Part shown: in pieces, positions 47,974 through 61,804 of the stretch
Layout: the number at the start of each line of letters is the position of its first letter
How positions within the stretch are numbered: position 1 is the first letter of the stretch
Assembly (NCBI GenBank): GCA_014904985.1
Contig: MU128968.1
Coordinates: forward strand, 124,001-188,000
Origin: Hydnum rufescens UP504
Taxonomy: Eukaryota > Basidiomycota > Agaricomycetes > Cantharellales > Hydnaceae
Reading direction: 5' to 3'
Length of the DNA stretch: 64,000 nucleotides
Made by a program: the position numbers and the translations under genes
The notes under the pieces: generated by a model
Seen by the model: only the letters and a program-made list of their open reading frames with translations
Told to the model about the DNA's origin: nothing
Database searches by the model: none

Positions 47974-49380
47974 TTACCAATGTTTGATATAATTCCTCCT
48001 CGAATCCATCGATGTGGCTGAAAACCCATGCTGGTTATGTTGATGGTGGTAGTGGTGGGAATGGTGGGAATGGTGCTGTTGATGAGTGTGCGGAGAGATA
48101 GGGTCGGACGGGGCAAAAGGTGGGTTGGAAGAAAATCGGGGCCACGAGCGATCATGGTGGTGATGGTGGTGATGCAGGGCCTGTTCAGTGAACGATTGAG
48201 GGATGATACTGAGATTATTCGACTCGGAGCAGTCACGCACGGCTCGGCCTGTTGATGAGATGTCGTCGGAAAAATGTCGAGGCGAGAAGCTGCCGCTGCC
48301 GCTGCTGGCACTGGCACTGGCACTAGTGGTGCTAGTGGGGATGTAGGCGTGCATGGGGGGCAGGTGGTGGGGCACGAATGAGGACGTGGGGGTGTAGGAT
48401 TGAGAATACACGGCTGAAAAAGAACAAAAAAGAAGAATCGGGCGAGGTCGGCTGTTTCAGCAAGGTCGCTTTTCTTCTGGGGGGGGAGCCCTTCACAAGT
48501 GGAGAGGCCAATTATTTACCTCGAGCAGATGGCGCTTGATGTGGAGGCCAGCTAGTATACGAATTTGTCTGGTCGTTTTGGGGGCGGGAAGGCAGCTCGC
48601 CGTAGGAGAGTGCAACAGGCTGGAGATTATTCGTCATCGTGGAAGAAGAAGAGGGGATGCCATACCATTCGGTGGGGGACTTTTGGAGGTAAGGGTGTGA
48701 TAATGGGTTTTCGGGCTCCTGCTCTTCGCATTTTACTGCGAGTGCGTGGCGAGGATGGGAACGAGTAGGTGGGTCCGGTTGGGCTCCGTAGCGTCGTTGG
48801 GGGGTGCGTGGCGGGGGTCGAAAGGGGTGTTGATCACGACGTAGCCGCAGATCATGGGATGGGGTACGAGGAGCAGTGGTAGTGGCGGTGGCGGTCAGTG
48901 CGGGAGGTGATGGTGGGGGAGACGTTGCAGAGGGGGAATGAGCGTGTGAGCGTGTCCTGCGGGAAGTATGGGGAGTGTGGGAGGGGGCGAAGCAGAGGAG
49001 TCGGCCCAAAAGTTATAGAGCAAGGGGGGCGAGGCATGAGGCTGGGCGGGGGGCCCAGTAGTTCGCCTGCCGAGGCCATTCTGGTTAATTTCCTGGAAGG
49101 CGAAAGGATTAGCGCGAAAGGTGATACACATGGACTTGAGGCGCTCTCGCTCTGCGGTCTCTAGATGCAGCCTGTCATCTGAGGGAAGGAAAGAGGAGTC
49201 TTGGGGCGGGATCGATCCGTCCTCTTCGTCATCGTCGTCGTCCAGGGCGAGGAAGAGAGAGGGGTCATCGAAAAAGTCGTGTTCCGGTGGGTGAATGATT
49301 CCAAGACGCGTTGGAGGACTGTGCTTTGAGAAAATGCTCATGGGCGCGTGGGAGATGGAGTAGAGGACTTGGTTTGCCAT
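47974..49380 (-). CDS. Hypothetical low-complexity protein, His/Pro/Ser-rich
   Basis: I do not recognise this gene. The start is MANQVLYSISHAPMSIFSK (complement of 49378-49380). The first 100 residues look most like real protein: TRLGIIHPPEHDFFDDPSLF, an acidic run DDDDDEEDGS, then LHLETAERERLKSMCITFRA. The middle is proline/serine-rich, with TPSHDLRLRRDQHPF and PTEWYGIPSSSSTMTNN. A good intron (GTAAAT near 48,523 to TTTTTCAG near 48,412) joins PSAR to VYSQSYTPTSSFVPHHLPPM. The C-terminus is histidine-rich (LHHHHHHHDRSW, then HHSHHSHHYHHQHN), ending SRRNYIKHW (TAA at 47974-47976). The frame changes between about 49014 and 48895 without a clean intron, so an indel or an unusual splice is needed. 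It may be a transcription-related disordered protein; this is a guess. Confidence 0.5.
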
Positions 49381-49556
49381 TTAAGCGCCAGAAAGGGGGG
49401 GTAGATAAGAGCAGTAACGAGGGGGGCGAGAGAGGCGAAGGAGGGGGGAGCATGGTGAGAGGGAGAGTGAGGATGGATCAAAGGTAGGTCCCTGTGGAGG
49501 CTGCGAGTCTGCCAATCAGTGGACACTCACTATAAGAAGCAGATCTCCCACTCATA

Positions 49557-49615
49557 TCCCTCCTTTTCTTTTCTTTTTCTTTTCTTTTCCTGTCCTTTTC
49601 TTTTTTTCTCTTACT
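49557..49615 (+). repeat. Polypyrimidine tract of TTTTC units
   Basis: An almost pure C/T stretch of about 59 bp (TTCTTTTCTTTTTCTTTTCT and variants), roughly 180 bp upstream of the hypothetical gene's start. On the minus strand it is a purine tract in the presumed promoter or 5' leader. Confidence 0.6.
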
Positions 49616-49652
49616 TTCTACAAGACCACATGCCTTGCCTCTTCCCCCCAGG

Positions 49653-50000
49653 ATGCCCGTCCGAGTCCGAGATGATCGAAACAACGTGAATGCGCGGGCG
49701 AGCATATCTGTATCTGGGAAAGAAACGAGCCAGGGAGTCGGAGCCCCCGAGTCCAACGCCCAAGACGTTCCCAAGACCCAACAGGACAGTCACGACGACG
49801 TCTGCGACGGTTCCGCCGAGGATTTGAATTCAACACATCTCCTGCCCCCTCGGATCATTGCGTCGGAGAATCCTCTCCAAATGGGTCCCCCTCCCCCCCG
49901 GTCCTCCGAGCGATTTCCGATGCCCCCAACATACCATCGCCTCCTGCGGGAACGTGCCACACCCCTCACCGAAAGACGAAGGACACATCTGCCCAACTGA
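49653..50000 (+). CDS. Weak candidate small protein, 115 codons
   Basis: Opens MPVRVRDDRNNVNARASISV and closes TPLTERRRTHLPN at a stop at 49998-50000. The base before the ATG belongs to CCCCCCAGG, which could be a splice acceptor. The composition is polar and proline-rich, and I recognise no family. The GC-rich block keeps other frames open too, so this may be chance. Confidence 0.18.
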   Translation: MPVRVRDDRNNVNARASISVSGKETSQGVGAPESNAQDVPKTQQDSHDDVCDGSAEDLNSTHLLPPRIIASENPLQMGPPPPRSSERFPMPPTYHRLLRERATPLTERRRTHLPN

Positions 50001-50099
50001 GAGGGCCAAGGCGGTAAGAGGTCCCTCATCGCACTAGGGGACGATCGATACGTCCACGCACACAAACCCGGGCTTGTGGCATCATCCACAGCTGCTTCT

Positions 50100-50122
50100 G
50101 CGGGCGGGCGGGCGGGCGGGCG
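50100..50122 (+). repeat. GGGC tetranucleotide microsatellite
   Basis: Five tandem GGGC units (GCGGGCGGGCGGGCGGGCGG, then GCG) in a GC-rich stretch. Five runs of three guanines make a G-quadruplex possible on this strand. Confidence 0.7.
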
Positions 50123-51103
50123 ACCGTGGAGGAAGGGAGAAACCGGATCAGGTCGGAGGCGTGTGCAAGGAACGTGGAGGAGCGAGGGGATTTGCTTCGA
50201 GCAGCAGCGGGTATCCACAGCACCGCGAGGCGCAGCAGCAGCCAGCAACCAGCAGAGTTGCCCGCGAAAGACTCCCACCCTACCCCCTCATAATCCCAGA
50301 TCCCAGTAGTAGTGGTAGTATGCGCTCTCAGGCCACACCCGGGCCTACATAACGACCGACGCAACGTGTGGGACTTGTGGGAGGGGATTCCCACTTGAAA
50401 ACGGAGTCCAAAGCCGTCCCCGTGCTCAAGCAGAGACGCACTACAAGATTAACCGGAGAGCAGTGCTTGCCAAACCAGTCTTCACACTCATCCAAGTGCG
50501 ATCCATTACAGTCACAGTCGCCCATCTCTCCTCATCAAATCGCCGAGTGATAGAGACCCCTCAAGAAAAAAACAAGAAACAAGGCGACGGGCAAGAGGAC
50601 AAGAGCGCGTCTCGCTGTGAACCCACGAAAAGAAAGTTTAATGATTATAATTAATTAATTTGACAGGCGGGATATTGCAAAGAAAAAAAAGAAAACACCA
50701 CTCATCGCAGTGCATCGCATGAACCTGGAGAGTGAAACGACCAAGCAACCAAGCAATGAAGCGATGAAGCAATGGTGATGCTCCCCTCTTACATTGCAGC
50801 GACACCTCTGCGAGAGAACGGTAATCGTCCGCCGCCGAGGCTACTGAGCTCTTCATAAATTGGTGAAGTGCGACCCTACAACACTATAGGACCTGAATCT
50901 CCCCCTCGCATCGGAAGCATCCGGACGGCACTCAACTGCACTCCATGATCCACGATCAGTTCCATGCCTCCACGACCTTCGCCAAGCCATTCCCAACGGG
51001 AAAGAGAAAAAAAAAGTGCGGATGGATTACGGTTTACGCGACCGAACATATGTATATCGAAAGGGTTCTATAGTATAAAAAAAAAAGTTCGTCATGATGG
51101 TGA

Positions 51104-53922
<2,819 letters not shown>

Positions 53923-54920
53923 TGTAAAGAATAAAAAGTGATTGAAGTGTGCGAAGAGTCTATAAAGTTGCTTGCCTGACCAGTTTGTGCAAGGAGAGCG
54001 AGGGGGAGAAAGATGGATCTTTTTTTTGCAACTCCGCCGGGAAATGCCGGGGGCCAGAATGGATCCGACGTGAGGCCAAAAAACGCCCATCGAAACTTTT
54101 TGAATATTTGCTGCGCTATAGCTGACGTTCGGGTGGTTGGACTACCAAGGTTTAACGCAGGTATTTTGCGTGCGTGTTTTGGAATCACGCGGAAAGGTGC
54201 CGCACTACACCTGGCACCGTTGCATCCCCCGGGCCACGCCCCCAGTAGGGTTGAGTACCCTGCAGCAGCACCCCTCTAACACATTGCACTGTATTGTCCT
54301 GTTTTCCTATACACGCACCATCCGAAAAACCACCGATTCCGAGAATGTTCTCCCACTTCCACATGGCTTCTATCATTATTTGTGAATTTATTTCTTCCGA
54401 CACCACGACTGACAAGACTAGATTAGGCTCATGTAACGATATTCATGCACACAGAAGCTGGAAACCCGCATGCTTTGCCTCTTGTTTTTCAACTTGCTTG
54501 CTCTGATCGGCGTCCTCGGCCCTCATTATTACGTGTCTCTGAAACGAATGCTTGACAGATGCAATTTGAATGCAAATTATCGGCATACGCGGTAGCAGAC
54601 TGGTAGCAGCTTTCCTGCATAATTTCGGCGCTCTCGGATCATAAAAAATTCCGCAGTGGTGGCCGCTGGAGCAGAATGTAGTGCTCAGACCGAGCGAGAC
54701 GAAGATTTTACGAACGTGGTATTAAAGAACGACTTGGATTCCTGTTGCCCTATACATGCGAATCATTCACATGGTATACGCCGCACCGTCTATCTGCCCA
54801 CGTTCCACGTATTCATATATCGTTCCATCGCAATCGCCCCTGAATATCAAACGATCAAACGATCACCAAAGAACTGAGCACACAAACTCGACGCCACGAA
54901 GAACAGAGGGAGGGGGCGAC
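53923..54920. other. Intergenic region between DBP2 and the WD40 gene
   Basis: About 1 kb that holds the DBP2 promoter (minus) and the WD40 gene's 3' end. Nothing else is recognised. A poly-T stretch (GGATCTTTTTTTTGC at about 54,015) lies just upstream of DBP2. Confidence 0.45.
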
Positions 54921-57900
54921 TTACACGACCAGAGGTCTCTCCCCCTTGTACGTGTCACCAGCATGAAAATAACCAATGGTTGTTGGAAGCTGCGTGACAA
55001 TCTGCCCCGTGTCCTCGGAGGATCTACGAAAATCCCAGGTTCTCACCGCACCTATAATCAGGGGCCCAATGAATTGAGTACACAGTAAGCAAGAGACTTG
55101 ATTTCCGAGTACGCACCATCATCTCCTCCAGTCAACAGTACATACGGAGATCCCTCTCGGTGTGCTAGCCACTGCATGCAGGCGATGCCATACACATGCT
55201 CGGAACCCTCTTCTCCCGCAGTGTGGTCGCACGTCTGTACAGGTTCTTGTAAGAAGCGAGAGTCAAAAATATCCACTGAGTTATCATCACGAGCAACGGC
55301 CAGAAATATGTCATCTGGGCTGTACGACAAGTTGCTCACAAGACCCTTGAGGTTCCGGACCGCCTGCTGACGGATCGGACGGAAACGGTCTTGATCTCGA
55401 AAGGCGGGTGTGATTATACGATGGCCGCCGCGCAAATCGTACAATCGTATAGTAAGCACATCGCTAGCTCCACTCTCATCGCCCTTGGAGACGACGGCGA
55501 CTAAATTACCTGCGAATCGAGGGAGGATTAAACGGGATAAGCGCTGGGTCTCTTGGCCGCCATACCTCTATTATTGTCTAGTGCGATGGCTTGGCATTTT
55601 CCAGTTTCTTCTTGAAAAAGTATACGTCGCCGCGGTAGTAGAAGACTCCAAGTCAAAGAATTTGACGGCACACGGCCCTTTTAGATTATCGTCCAGCGTA
55701 TCTGTCCCACCGAATAGACCACCCCTAGTGAATGAGTGGCCCCATAGCATTTGAGTCTCATATCCGCGCTGCTTTGTCGCTGATGAGACAGGGAATGAGG
55801 AATGCTTGCCCTGTGGATGATGACTATCGTGGACGTGAATGATGCCGCTCCAGTCGGTACACACGGCGAGCAAAGAGCTATTTGGTTTGAAGCATAGTTT
55901 TCCCGGGGTGTCCCCGTAGCCTTTGGGGTCGTACACCGCTAAGATCGCAGTATCAATCACCACATAGAAATAAAGATAGGAAAATACTGACGGCGTCCCC
56001 AGCTCGCCTCAGGTATCGCTTCCTGGTGGTGTAGTTCCCCTTCTCCCTCAGGTCTTTCGTCGTCACGATTGAAGACCGGTATGGAGTAGTCATCTGGATT
56101 GGGGCGCCAATACCGTACCGTTCCATCAGCGGAAGCGGTGACGAAATTAGTCGGTCTGCGAACCGTCGATTAGCCTTCGAGCTCTCATGAGGACCTAGCA
56201 AAGGTAATCACGCTGTCGGATCAAATTTAACGTCTAAGCAACTGAGATAGTGGTTGTAGGGGTCAGTTTGACGGGCCTCTAGCTTGACACCTCGAGGGGG
56301 GCGTATTCTCCGGCCCTCGGGGCCCGTTGTATCGAAAATTTCATTGGTCCCAACTGCTCCAAGGTTAGGATCATTCCAAGAAGACGATGAACTCTACTAC
56401 CTTTATACATTTTTGTCACACGCGTGGGGATGAAATGGGTTTGGAGAGCACTCCACGTGGGTGAATGTGTTGATTCGACCAGTTCACGTCGAACTGTTCA
56501 AAAATAGGATCAGTGCGCAAGGGAGAAAGAGAACACGACGAGACTCACGAGGCTGGCGCCAATAAATCACCGAGCCCATCTTGTTTTCCGAACGGAAATC
56601 ATCCGTCTCTTCCTTTGAGACGGCTGGTGGGACAAACTCCAACTTTCCTTTGGGAACGTTGCTGGCAACGGCTACGTGGATACCACTTTGGGCAATCGTA
56701 TTGACGCCTATGTGACAGGACATGGGCGAATTTCTTAGGTCATGAGCGCTGAAACGTACCTCCTGAGGAACGGAACACTTCGGATAAACAAAGGGAACTG
56801 TCAGGACCGAACTCGAGAGATCTCCCGATGGCTTGTGATCTTTTAATCCGGCTTACGGGACCTCCAGCGTCACAACGGCGATAGCGTGGAAGATCATGCC
56901 ATGTGAACTGATCGAATATCGAATGACGCATTTCTGTCGATACTCTTGCATCCACAGACGACGGTTTGACATACGCCTAATGGAAACAAAAAAGGCTTGA
57001 GAGACCTGTGCATAGCGGAAGAGTAGACTAACATTCTGTCCCACGAAGAAGGTACCTTGAGCACTCGAATGGTATCGAGAAAAGGAGGCATACTGAGAAA
57101 GAGTCCGTTCTTCGGCCAAACGCCCCTAAAGATTCGGAGCGAAGAAAGATGAGCAAAATTATGGGCCAGATCCCCCCCTACTTCATCAGGATTCATGACT
57201 GACCTCTTGGTTTCTCTGCGATCTAAGGAGCGACCACGTCATTTTAGTGCCTTCTTCTTTGACGTGCGCGTTCTCCATTTTAACTCTCCAGGCTTTTTCA
57301 AGCTCTATGGGGTCGCGAGCTCTCGACTGGATCGGAGCCCCATCCTCTCCCACTCTTGGCGGTTCAGAGCAATCAAAACCCCACCAATACTCATCATCAT
57401 CCTCATCAGACAAAAACCCCTCTGTGATAATCGTTAGATCGCTGATCAGACGCCTGGAGAAGGGAACCAACCATGATCCTCAAATTCAGACTTGAATGCA
57501 GGAGGATGTGACGAGTTGTGATTTCTGCCAGATTTGGCAAGCGGGGGCGTAGGAGATGATGCAGAGGGAAACAAGCGACGCCGTTTCGATTGCTGGTCAA
57601 GGATTGTTAGAGCCCTGCCCACCAACCAACGAATATTTAGAAAAAAAAACACGCACGTTCGAAGACGAGAGCCCTTGAGTGGTGCGCTTTCCTTGAGCTG
57701 GCAGATGAGAAGGGAGGGTCACGCTGGTGTCTTCATCGTCAGCGTCGAGAGTCAAATCGATCGTTCTCGAGTCTGGTGCTCCTTTACGGATGGTGCTGGC
57801 AGCAGCGACCCGGGAGGAACTTCTGGAGGAAGCTTCGACCTTTACATGAGGCGTCAAGCGAACCTTGGATAGGCTTCGTTCTTGTTTTTGACCATTATTA

Positions 57901-57950
57901 GAAGGAAGCCAGCCCATATATTGGATTTCATCGTCCGAGGACGACTTCAT
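54921..57950 (-). CDS. WD40-repeat protein of unknown role
   Basis: The start is ATG at complement of 57948-57950 (MKSSSDDEIQYMGWLPSNNG). A disordered N-terminus carries SRTIDLTLDADDEDTSV, which resembles a SUMO-interacting motif followed by acidic residues (IDLTLDADDED). Then come KRRRLFPSASSPTP (possible nuclear signal) and an acidic, aromatic segment (EGFLSDEDDDEYWWGFDCSE). The beta-propeller part follows: FTWHDLPRYRRCDAGGPVSR, SGIHVAVASNVPKGKLEF, LCFKPNSSLLAVCTDWSGII, NLSYSPDDIFLAVARDDNSV, VDIFDSRFLQEP and VLLTGGDDG. A last exon gives AVRTWDFRRSSEDTGQIVTQ and ends GDTYKGERPLVV (TAA, complement of 54921-54923). I cannot name the complex; nuclear location is inferred from the SIM- and NLS-like motifs. 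Intron borders between 56,000 and 57,200 are partly guessed. Confidence 0.7.
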
Positions 57951-58038
57951 CAGACACTAAGTATGCAAGGAAAAGAGAGAAAGGACTATGGCAGGCGACT
58001 GCAGGCAATTCCAAAATCACGTGCACACAACACCCTTC

Positions 58039-61000
58039 CTACAGCTCGCTCTTCACAACGATCCTATAGCAAGGGTCACAATAAGCCTTTTCATCTCGCT
58101 GGAAGAACGTTGGATCCTCGAAAGGCTTATTACATGACTGAAGGCGTCGTTTTTCGAATCAGCAATTACAAGCGACGGAACAAGGGCCGACAGCCGCAGA
58201 ATAAGACATACCGAGCAAGTGAAGCACGCATGATGCCATCTTCTGCCGATAGCCTCGATCGCGCCTTCACGAATTGGCTTTCCACATCCCATTCCAGGCT
58301 TCGTGCGGACGCCTGCCGTCACCCCACTTCCACAGCGAGGTAGCCTAAGCCGAACATGACATGACTCACAATACGGATGTCCCTTGTACACCGTAAATCC
58401 AACATCATCTTCATCCGATGGACGCAGGCTCTCGCCGTCCGGACCTTTGGGTGCCGCAGAGGACCGGGAAGGATCCAAAAACGGATCACCACACTCGGCG
58501 CAAAAGAAATGCAGTTCGTGGTAATAGCGTTGTCCCCCTAGTGCTGGATCATCCAAGGTAATGAAGCGCTCGTCAGCAATTGGAGTCTTGCAATGGAAGC
58601 ACTGAGGTGCGAATTTCTGACGATCCAGAGGCGATTAGCCCAGAGGATCTAATTAGTAGATCAGCACAAGAGTTTACCTCGTGATAATCAAGATGACAGT
58701 ACGGGAGGCCGTCATGTTCGTATGAGCTTACGTGCTCCAGAAGCTCACCACATTCCACACACCTAAGAAGCTCAGAATGATGAGCTTTGTCCAGCAGAAT
58801 AATAGATAAGGGAACGATATACTTGAAGCAAGTGGGATGCCATCTCTGTCCCATAGCACTTACAATCCTTCCCACTATCGGCTCCCTACATCCAGAACAT
58901 CTAAGGCCGGGACCTGCAGCCCGGAGACCCGTCACCGAACGCTTTCCATTGCCGTTTGGTGGCCCTGAAGAAGGCTGGGCCCCAGCCATTTGGACCCTCG
59001 CGCCAGCTGAAGGAGTCGCAGAGATCGTGATAGACGGCGACCTGCCGAGTGAATAAGCGGCCTCATTACCCGCAGCCTCGTCGTCGTCATCTCCAGGGAG
59101 TTTGATTTCGGGGACAGGGATCGATATTGATATCACTGGGGGTGCGTGAGCATGGAATTTCGACGGCACGACCGCTTCCGATTCTGGGGGTATTCGAGGG
59201 TGTGCTCCGAAGATCGGTGAGGTAGAGATGAGAGAAGGTGCATCTCTGGATACTTTAACTCGTTCCTGGACTTGCGTTGGGAATGAAGGGTCCGAGGAGG
59301 ATGCATCATCGCCATCACTGTCTGAAACCTCCTCTTTCAAGACTTGATCCGGTTTTTTTCGGGCGCGTTCCTCCTCGGCTTCTTCAGCAAGGGCCAATTG
59401 AGCTAGACGCATTGCCATCGATTGAGGTCCGGTCTGCTGCGCCTTCGTTTGGTGAATATATGCAGAGAATGATGGGGGAGAAGACAAATTAGAAGGTGGC
59501 AGAGAAGAAGGCGGACTACGACGCTGGTTTTCTTGGAACGCGAGCGTGTCTACAGTCTGCTTTGTCTCTATTTTGCGAACTTCAGGTGCGGACGCAGGCA
59601 CGGGTGCAGGCACGGGTGCAGGCACGGGTGCAGGCGCGGGTGCAGGCGCGGGTGCAGGAATGGATGCAGGTGCGGAAACAGGAGCAGGGACGGGGTTAGG
59701 GTCATGTTGCTTCACAGTTGGAGGTGATGCACGTTCTGCTGCCGAAGCAGAGATACTTTCCTCTTTAGTGATAGTGGGACGAACGACCGGCTTGGCAACG
59801 TAGGTTTTGTGCCCCTTCTTTTCCACATCTGATTCCTTCGAGAATTTGGATGTTTGAAACCCTGAGCTTTCTGACTTTACATCAAGATCTATGGAAGTCT
59901 TGGTGGCAAGTGCGAGGGGGAGCGGAGGGAGAGGCAATGGTGGGTGCAGGACACGGGTTGAGCCGAGGCGTGCAGGGATTGAGCGCGAGGCCGAGGTGGG
60001 ACAGGGGGCGTTCAGAAACAGGTGATTCCGACCGAGGAAGATCGCTGTATAAACCCATTGAAGACGACTGTGAGTCCATACGTAGTGGGACATAGGAGGC
60101 ATCATAATTGTCCCCAGCTGGGCGTTTGTCATCTGTTAGGTCTGTCCAGGGTTTGGGTCTTGGAGGAAGAGGGGGACGAGAATTGCGAGGCGACGGTCCA
60201 GCATCAGACGGACCAGGTGAATCACGATGCGATTCCATTGGAGAGGGCAATGATCGCTCTTGCGACTTGAACCTTTGTGCAGCTGACGAAGAGACATGGT
60301 TAGCATGGTTCGGGTCTACCGGATCTCGCGGCACGGGAGTCGGAAGAGCACGACGAGTTGGGCTTGTCGAACTTGCAAGAGCAGGCTGGGAACCTCTTTT
60401 GCGATGCTGTTGCCAGTGAGGCGTGAAGGACGTACTAGGATTTACGTCGTGAGGGGCCGCGGTTACCGGGATGCTGCCAGAGCCAGACCGGGACGCGACA
60501 GGTTGGGAGGGTGAGAATGAGTGGATAGAATGGCTCCTTGGTTGGACATCAACACGAGTATGTGGCTGCACTGGTAGATTAGCAAACACAGTACTGAGTG
60601 CAGCAATGGTTGGAGACACTTGATTAGGCGGGCGCGGAAGCGGTTTCTTTGGAGAGTTATCTCTGGTAAGAAATACGGCCGTAGAAGTCGAGGGCACTGG
60701 GGTTTCGTCCGGCCGTGGTAATGGACCTCGGGAGGGTGATGTCGGTGGCAAGTGATGGTGAGGCACTACTGCATCACGACCCACATTGCTTGGAAAAGCG
60801 TTAGGCGATGCCCTTGAAGCAGACGGAAGGGGGAGCGGTCTTCGATGTGGTTGGAGTTGTGGTTCACCCGGTGAAGCACGAGAATGGAAAGCTATTGGAT
60901 GAGGAGAAATCTGGGGCCGCGTGGCGGGCGGACCATGATTTGAAGAACGATGGAGGGGAGGATCAAACGTCTGTGGGTGTCCAGACGTCCCTGGGCCCCG

Positions 61001-61051
61001 ATAGGGAGCGGGATGGGACAAAAGGGGATCGTGAGGAATATAGTAGGCCAT
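58039..61051 (-). CDS. LIM-domain protein with three C-terminal LIM zinc fingers
   Basis: Cytoskeletal or signalling adaptor, resembling fungal paxillin-like/Rga-type LIM proteins without an evident GAP domain. The start MAYYIPHDPLLSHPAPYRGP (complement of 61049-61051) is preferred over an upstream in-frame ATG at 61090. A disordered proline/serine-rich N-terminus of about 600 residues contains a PAPVPA repeat and a helical segment (RLAQLALAEEAEEERARKKP). LIM1 is CSGCREPIVGR to RWHPTCFKCVECGELLE and PYCHLDYHE. LIM2 is FHCKTPIADE to YYHELHFFCAECGDPFL and YCESCH. LIM3 is GMGCGKPIREGAIEAIGRRW, HHACFTCSVC, then NKPFEDPTFFQRDEKAYCDP and YRIVVKSEL (TAG, complement of 58039-58041). The frame changes around 59,880-60,130; a 128-nt intron GTTTCTG to GTAAAG or an indel could explain it. 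Confidence 0.85.
59594..59653 (-). repeat. Five 12-bp tandem units encoding Pro-Ala repeats in the LIM protein
   Basis: Three copies of GCAGGCACGGGT and two of GCAGGCGCGGGT in a row, followed by two diverged units. On the coding strand they read as PAPV/PAPA repeats, forming a flexible linker. The unit number is likely to vary between strains. Confidence 0.85.
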
Positions 61052-61804
61052 TAAACTAGCCAAGAGGTTGTGTGGTCTTGTTTGGTTCACTCTTGTAGAC
61101 CAAGGTAAGTCATTCCCGGTAAAGCGCCCGATTCCTTATGGATCCCCCCTTTTCGCTCAAGTCCTCGTCTCTTTCTGAATCCTCGAAAACTAGGACAGAT
61201 TCCGTGTTTCCGATGTTCTATTGGCTCTTTCTCATTCGCTCTCCACCTCAATCCACCGGACCGGACTGGTGGGGGCTTTCTCTCGGTCTCATCTGAAGCC
61301 CGTCCGCTACGTATGGTTAAACTGCGCTACGACCTTCCTAATCGAGCTCATACCCTTTGGGTGTCTCCATTCTAATCTTGGAGGAACATACATGTGTAGT
61401 ATACTCCTCCCGCGAATCCAGACATTCGCGTGAGGCTCTCAGACGTGGGATCTTGTCTCGCCGGTCAGAACTTCATGCTACGCCAGATGCTAGCCAATCC
61501 GTCCCAAGATGTTTGAGCGACAGACTTGAAGCACTGGCGTGCTGCACAGTGCATCCCGTGGCTCCAGCGCCTTGATAACACTTTCCGGTCTTTGGAAACA
61601 GAGAATAAATTTATGCAACAACTATCCCGACCCATTCACCTACTGGCTACATGACGCGAAATAGAAAATTAAAAGGTGGCAGATCCCCCTGAAGCATCCA
61701 ATCCATCCAAAAAGCGACCCACCCTGATGATTTCTTAATCCTCATCGCCTCATGTTCACCTATAAAATGGCCTTCTCCTCGATGATCCCAGCATTGCTTG
61801 TACC
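61052..61804. promoter_or_regulatory. Divergent promoter region, LIM gene and dsRNA-binding gene, with TATA box
   Basis: 753 bp between divergent starts. TATAAAA at 61761-61767 lies 44 bp before the ATG of the dsRNA-binding gene, implying a very short 5' leader. No clear TATA box faces the LIM gene. A small open frame at 61221-61433 has no recognised content. Confidence 0.6.

Larger units (their letters stand above)
49381..51103. other. Intergenic region with simple-sequence tracts
   Basis: About 1.7 kb upstream of the hypothetical gene and downstream of DBP2. It holds a polypyrimidine tract, a GGGC microsatellite and one weak open frame, listed separately. A GC-rich block at 49,650-50,300 leaves all frames open on both strands, so long open frames there carry little weight. 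Confidence 0.45.

Noticed and set aside
48028..48255. Methionine/valine-rich plus-strand frame
   Set aside because: It is the complement of the poly-histidine coding repeat of the minus-strand hypothetical gene.
49790..50394. Long overlapping open frames in the GC-rich block
   Set aside because: Several frames on both strands are open because of composition; none has protein-like features.
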